Assembly (NCBI GenBank): GCA_029935135.1
Contig: JAOZKX010000041.1
Location: 1-10,396 of the forward strand
Length of the DNA stretch: 10,396 bases
Direction: 5' to 3'
DNA from: Desulfocapsa sp.
GTDB lineage: Bacteria > Desulfobacterota > Desulfobulbia > Desulfobulbales > Desulfocapsaceae
Shown: positions 7,447 to 10,396 of the stretch, in pieces
How the letters are laid out: every line of letters begins with the position of its first letter
Position numbering within the stretch: the stretch's first letter is position 1
Translations under genes and position numbers: made by a program
Notes under the pieces: model-generated
Told to the model about the DNA's origin: nothing
The model's database searches: none
What the model saw: the letters and a program-made list of their open reading frames with translations, nothing else

Positions 7447-9276
7447 ATGAAGATAGATTGTCCCCATTGCGGGGTGCATGGTTCGGTTGAAGATTCGCTT
7501 GCCGGCAAGAAGCTGAAATGCCCTAAGTGCAGTAAGGTTTTTTTGATTCCCGAAGAACTTCTTCCTGAGTCTGTCATTGGATTTCTTAGTCAAAAAGCAC
7601 TCTCCGAAGAACAAGCTGAACCCCCTGTTGCTGAAACAGAGACAGAAGCATCCGAAGAAGCTGCAGAATCCATTGAGGCGGAAACAACTGACACAGAGAC
7701 TGCAGTTGAAACTGAGACTGACGATGATGCAGATGCCATGGACGAAGACTCCAGTGTCGATGAATCTGAAGAAGAGCAGGAAGCGGATAGCGATGACGAG
7801 AGTGAACTGAAAAAATGTTCTGCCTGCGGCCAGCCATTTGCAGAAGAGTTCCTGGTGGAGATAGACTCCAAGCTGTACTGCAGTTTATGTGAACCTGAAT
7901 CTGAAGAAGGACTTGAACTTCAGAATGAAGAAAAGACTGAGGAGAACACCGAGGAAGAGTCTTTAGATATCGATGAAGAAGATTCTTTTGCAGAGTTTCC
8001 TACAGAAGATGTTGCTGAAGACAGTGAGACGGATGAGGAAGATCTGGCGATTACTGACGATGACGACGAGCAACCTGAACTTGAAACCTGCGATGAATGC
8101 GGCGAATCGCTTCACCCTGAGTTCCTTGAAACCGTCGGCTCCAAACGCTACTGCGCACTCTGCGTGCCGGAAGATGAAGAACTCGATGACAGTGCTGATA
8201 TCGAGGACGATAACGAAGAAGTGATCGAGACCGATGACAGCGCTGCTGTTGAAGATGACGATGAGGAAGGAATTGAATTAACAGAAAGTGGAATGGCCTC
8301 CGCTCAGGCTCTTATCGCTGATAAAGAGGAATATGACGAAACTGGTCAGCCCAGACGAGCCTGCTCGGAATGTGGTGATAAATATCATCCTGATTTTCTG
8401 CAGGAAGTTGATGGTAAATTGTTTTGCGGTGTTTGTCAGCCGGAAGTTGTGGAGGTCATCTCCAGCGAAGATGGAGGGGAAGAGTCTGCTGATACAACAG
8501 ATGATGCCCAGGGCACTGATTTTACCATTGGTGAAGTGCTGAAAGAATCCTGGCAAAAGACCAAAGGGGCAAAGGGTGCTATCTGGGGCGGCATGATTAT
8601 TATGGCTGCCATCCTCTTGGCTGTTGGCATTGCCATTGCCTATGGCCTGGGAGGAATGTATGTTGCCTCCGACCCAAGTACAGCGCTTGGGATGAATACG
8701 GCCATGGGAGTAAATATCGGGTTACAACTCGCCAGTAACTGGCTCGCTTTACTTTTTACAGCCGGTCTCATCTTGATTGGAGTCAGACGGGCACTGGGGC
8801 AGCGGGTGAGCTGGAAGATGGTGTTTTCTGGATTTTCCAAAGCCATCACCATTACCGTAGCCATGATTTTACAGACAATTCTTGTTACCATTGGTTTCTG
8901 TCTCCTCGTGATTCCTGGAATTTACCTCTCTGTTGGATATGTTCTGGTTCTTCCTCTAATCCTTGAGAAGGGATATGGTCCCTGGCAGGCACTGGAAGCA
9001 TCAAGGAAAGCCATCCATAAAAAGTGGTGGACTGTCTTTGGAATGTATCTGGTAATGGGCCTGATTTATGCCGTTTCTGCTATTCCAGCAGGTCTTGGCC
9101 TGATATGGACCGTTCCCATGTCCTTCCTCTGTATCGGTGTGCTGTATCGACGCCTGTTCGTTTCAGCAGGTGAAGAGGACCTTGACGACACCGAGGAAGG
9201 GGAAGAAGAGGAAGAGGAACCTGACACCAACGAAGAAGATGTTGAAGAGTCAGAGGAGAGTGAAAAAGAGCAATAG
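7447..9276 (+). CDS. Membrane protein with MJ0042-type zinc ribbon and three periodic C4 zinc modules in acidic linkers
   Basis: A 609-residue protein of unknown function. The N-terminus is an MJ0042-type zinc ribbon (C5, C8, C25, C28). Three further modules C-x2-C-x17-C-x2-C follow at residues 124-148, 215-239 and 306-330, each reading roughly 'C..CG..[FH].[ED]FL..[VI].[SG]K.[YF]C..C'; they resemble zinc ribbons or half LIM domains. The module starts are exactly 91 residues apart. The linkers are extremely rich in Glu and Asp and are probably disordered. Six hydrophobic segments follow (about 378-400, 424-446, 467-488, 490-507, 529-548, 550-568), with basic loops 'RRALGQR' and 'SRKAIHKKWW' and a basic C-terminal edge 'YRR', placing both termini in the cytoplasm by the positive-inside rule. 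The membrane part resembles DUF975/YciC-like helical bundles ('QALEASRKAIHKKWWTVF'). A Glu-rich tail (575-609) ends the protein. Zinc binding, and a possible role as a membrane-tethered scaffold for basic partners, are inferences. Confidence 0.92.
   Translation: MKIDCPHCGVHGSVEDSLAGKKLKCPKCSKVFLIPEELLPESVIGFLSQKALSEEQAEPPVAETETEASEEAAESIEAETTDTETAVETETDDDADAMDEDSSVDESEEEQEADSDDESELKKCSACGQPFAEEFLVEIDSKLYCSLCEPESEEGLELQNEEKTEENTEEESLDIDEEDSFAEFPTEDVAEDSETDEEDLAITDDDDEQPELETCDECGESLHPEFLETVGSKRYCALCVPEDEELDDSADIEDDNEEVIETDDSAAVEDDDEEGIELTESGMASAQALIADKEEYDETGQPRRACSECGDKYHPDFLQEVDGKLFCGVCQPEVVEVISSEDGGEESADTTDDAQGTDFTIGEVLKESWQKTKGAKGAIWGGMIIMAAILLAVGIAIAYGLGGMYVASDPSTALGMNTAMGVNIGLQLASNWLALLFTAGLILIGVRRALGQRVSWKMVFSGFSKAITITVAMILQTILVTIGFCLLVIPGIYLSVGYVLVLPLILEKGYGPWQALEASRKAIHKKWWTVFGMYLVMGLIYAVSAIPAGLGLIWTVPMSFLCIGVLYRRLFVSAGEEDLDDTEEGEEEEEEPDTNEEDVEESEESEKEQ
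7816..8436 (+). repeat. Three C4 zinc modules with exact 91-codon spacing
   Basis: Modules lie at 7816-7890, 8089-8163 and 8362-8436. Each has the same C-x2-C-x17-C-x2-C spacing, and starts are 273 bases apart. The two linkers are both 66 residues but differ in sequence, so the unit looks like an old tandem duplication held at constant length rather than a recent one. Confidence 0.85.
8185..8280 (+). repeat. Internal 16-codon acidic duplication in the second linker
   Basis: Residues 247-262 (DDSADIEDDNEEVIET) and 263-278 (DDSAAVEDDDEEGIEL) are adjacent copies with 11 of 16 identical residues. The copies are diverged at the nucleotide level, which argues against a very recent slippage event. 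Confidence 0.75.
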
Positions 9277-9292
9277 AGAGAGTTAAAATAAT

Positions 9293-9353
9293 AAACGGGG
9301 AATTTCCAGTCGCAGAACGATGTGTGATTGTTGAAATTCCCTGTTTGCTTTTT
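9293..9353 (+). terminator. Rho-independent-type terminator after the zinc-module gene
   Basis: AAACGGGGAATTTC (9293-9306) pairs with GAAATTCCCTGTTT (9333-9346) over 14 positions with a single G-U wobble, followed by five T residues (9349-9353). The 26-base loop is longer than usual. Position 17 bases past the stop of the upstream gene fits transcription termination and separates it from the transporter gene. Confidence 0.7.
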
Positions 9354-9410
9354 AGAGATTTACCCCCTTCTGTTCTGCAGCATTAGCCAGCAGCCCCGTA
9401 ACCTTCTCCT

Positions 9411-10277
9411 ATGTATGTTCACTGCCTTATGCTCCTCTGTGCTGTTCTGGTTGCCGGATCTTTCCCGGTGGGAGCAGCCATCAGCCATGACCTTTCTCCG
9501 GGGCCCCTCACCCTGATTCGTTTTTTTTCTGCTTCACTACTCTTTGCTCCCTTTATCTGGTTTCGCTATAGCCTTGCCGTTTCCATTCTATCATTGCTAC
9601 GCTACTCCCTGATTTCTGCCACCCTGGTTAGTTTTTTCTGGTGTATGTTTCTCTCCCTTCGCTATACAACAGCACTCAGCACCAGCGCAATTTTCACTCT
9701 GGTTCCTTCCCTTGCAGCATTGTATGCCATGCTGCTTAATAAAGAGCGCCTGGGAAAAGCTCGTCTCCTCGCCCTTTTTCTAGGTCTTCCAGGAACATTG
9801 TGGATCGTTTTTAAGGGGGACTGGGCCCTCTTTACCGGGCTTGCCTGGAACAGAGGAGATCTTATCTTTCTTGGCGGTTGTCTGTGCATGGGACTGTACA
9901 CCCCATTAATTCGCCTATTCCACCGCAAGGAACCAATGGCAGTAATGGCCTTCTGGATTATGGTCACCGGCACCTTCTGGCTCCTTCTGCTTGCAGGCCA
10001 TGACCTGCTCTCCATCACCTGGTCCACGGTGCCGGTAAAGGTTTGGCTGGGTATTGCCTATCTTGCAATTTTTTCCACAATTATCTCGTTTTTTATCACC
10101 CAATATGCCATCACCTTCCTTGGCCCGACCAGGGTTATGGCCTACTCATACCTCTATCCATCCCTTGTTCTGTTGATAGATCTGTTTGTTAACGGTTCCT
10201 GGCCAGGAATCCAGATACTTCCTGGTATCGCTGTTGTTCTTCTGGCAATGCTTGTGGTGCAGCGAGCTGGGAGGTAA
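9411..10277 (+). CDS. EamA-family (drug/metabolite transporter superfamily) permease
   Basis: A 288-residue, very hydrophobic inner-membrane protein with about ten transmembrane segments arranged as two EamA repeats (about residues 4-125 and 148-284), the usual length and layout of the DMT superfamily. Recognisable parts are the N-terminal helix 'VLVAGSFPVGAAIS', the first-repeat end 'YTTALSTSAIFTLVPSLAALYAMLLNKERL' (family pattern of small residues, a Pro and a terminal Glu-Arg), and the second-repeat 'ITFLGPTRVMAYSYLYPSLVLLIDLF'. Such proteins usually export amino acids, metabolites or small drugs by proton-coupled exchange; the substrate cannot be told from the sequence. The ATG at 9411 is the first possible ATG after an in-frame stop at 9399-9401, but no Shine-Dalgarno sequence precedes it. 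ATG at 9429 (residue 7) is an alternative start. A terminator upstream implies its own promoter, which I could not identify in 9354-9410. Confidence 0.92.
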   Translation: MYVHCLMLLCAVLVAGSFPVGAAISHDLSPGPLTLIRFFSASLLFAPFIWFRYSLAVSILSLLRYSLISATLVSFFWCMFLSLRYTTALSTSAIFTLVPSLAALYAMLLNKERLGKARLLALFLGLPGTLWIVFKGDWALFTGLAWNRGDLIFLGGCLCMGLYTPLIRLFHRKEPMAVMAFWIMVTGTFWLLLLAGHDLLSITWSTVPVKVWLGIAYLAIFSTIISFFITQYAITFLGPTRVMAYSYLYPSLVLLIDLFVNGSWPGIQILPGIAVVLLAMLVVQRAGR

Positions 10278-10360
10278 TATATTTCCAGCATAAAAAGTAA
10301 GTGCCTCGATACGAAACGCAGCTACAAATTGATTGATACTGTCGGCACCAGGGCAGGCCA

Positions 10361-10396
10361 CTACTCAATCCGAGGGACGCCATAAACCCATCCCTG
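10361..10396 (-). CDS. Possible 3' end of a gene running in from the right edge
   Basis: Read on the minus strand from the window edge, the last 12 codons are open and end in TAG, giving QGWVYGVPRIE. The peptide looks protein-like and would be convergent with the transporter gene, leaving an 83-base gap. Too little is visible for a family call, and an 11-residue open stretch can occur by chance. Confidence 0.2.
   Translation of the reverse strand, partial: QGWVYGVPRIE

Noticed and set aside
7586..7871. Ser- and Gln-rich minus-strand frames opposite the acidic linker
   Set aside because: They are the antisense readings of GAA/GAC-rich codons and have no independent support.
9328..9516. 62-codon plus-strand frame starting at TTG inside the terminator region
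   Set aside because: It overlaps the transporter start in another frame and begins inside the terminator hairpin.
10146..10383. Two minus-strand frames of 64-71 codons over the transporter 3' end
   Set aside because: They overlap the conserved end of the EamA protein and read as Cys- and Ser-rich nonsense.

Overview
The window looks like chromosomal DNA from a Gram-negative bacterium. Moderate base composition, a YbiT-like ABC-F ATPase, an HrpB helicase and a large DUF11/SdrD_B-type secreted protein together suggest a Desulfobacterota (Desulfobulbales-like) genome. That placement is an inference from general resemblance; no rRNA or other taxonomic marker is present.

Layout, left to right. 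(1) Positions 3-1865 (+): the 3' part of a large secreted or surface protein. It has two DUF11-like beta-sandwich repeats, one SdrD_B-like domain with an EF-hand-like calcium loop, and a C-terminal propeller-like domain. (2) 1916-2332 (-): a small acidic soluble protein of unknown function, convergent with the first gene. (3) A 218-base divergent intergenic region, then an ABC-F ATPase of the YbiT type (2551-4164, +) whose second Walker A motif is degraded. (4) hrpB (4167-6650, -), whose stop codon lies 2 bases from the ABC-F stop. It is translationally coupled (ATGA overlap) to the upstream folA gene (6647-7129, -). (5) A 317-base gap holding a ~150-bp MITE-like palindromic element with 22-bp terminal inverted repeats. 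(6) An unusual 609-residue membrane protein (7447-9276, +): an MJ0042-type zinc ribbon, three further zinc modules spaced exactly 91 residues apart in very acidic linkers, six predicted membrane segments and an acidic tail. A hairpin terminator follows. (7) An EamA/DMT-family transporter (9411-10277, +) and a short right flank in which the last 36 bases could be the end of a gene on the minus strand.

The only clear functional unit is the folA-hrpB pair, and it is probably an expression unit rather than a pathway. The other genes look like independent transcription units. I see no defence island, prophage, CRISPR array, tRNA or rRNA. The items most worth a second look are the periodic zinc-module membrane protein, the small palindromic element just upstream of it, and the asymmetric ATP sites of the ABC-F protein.
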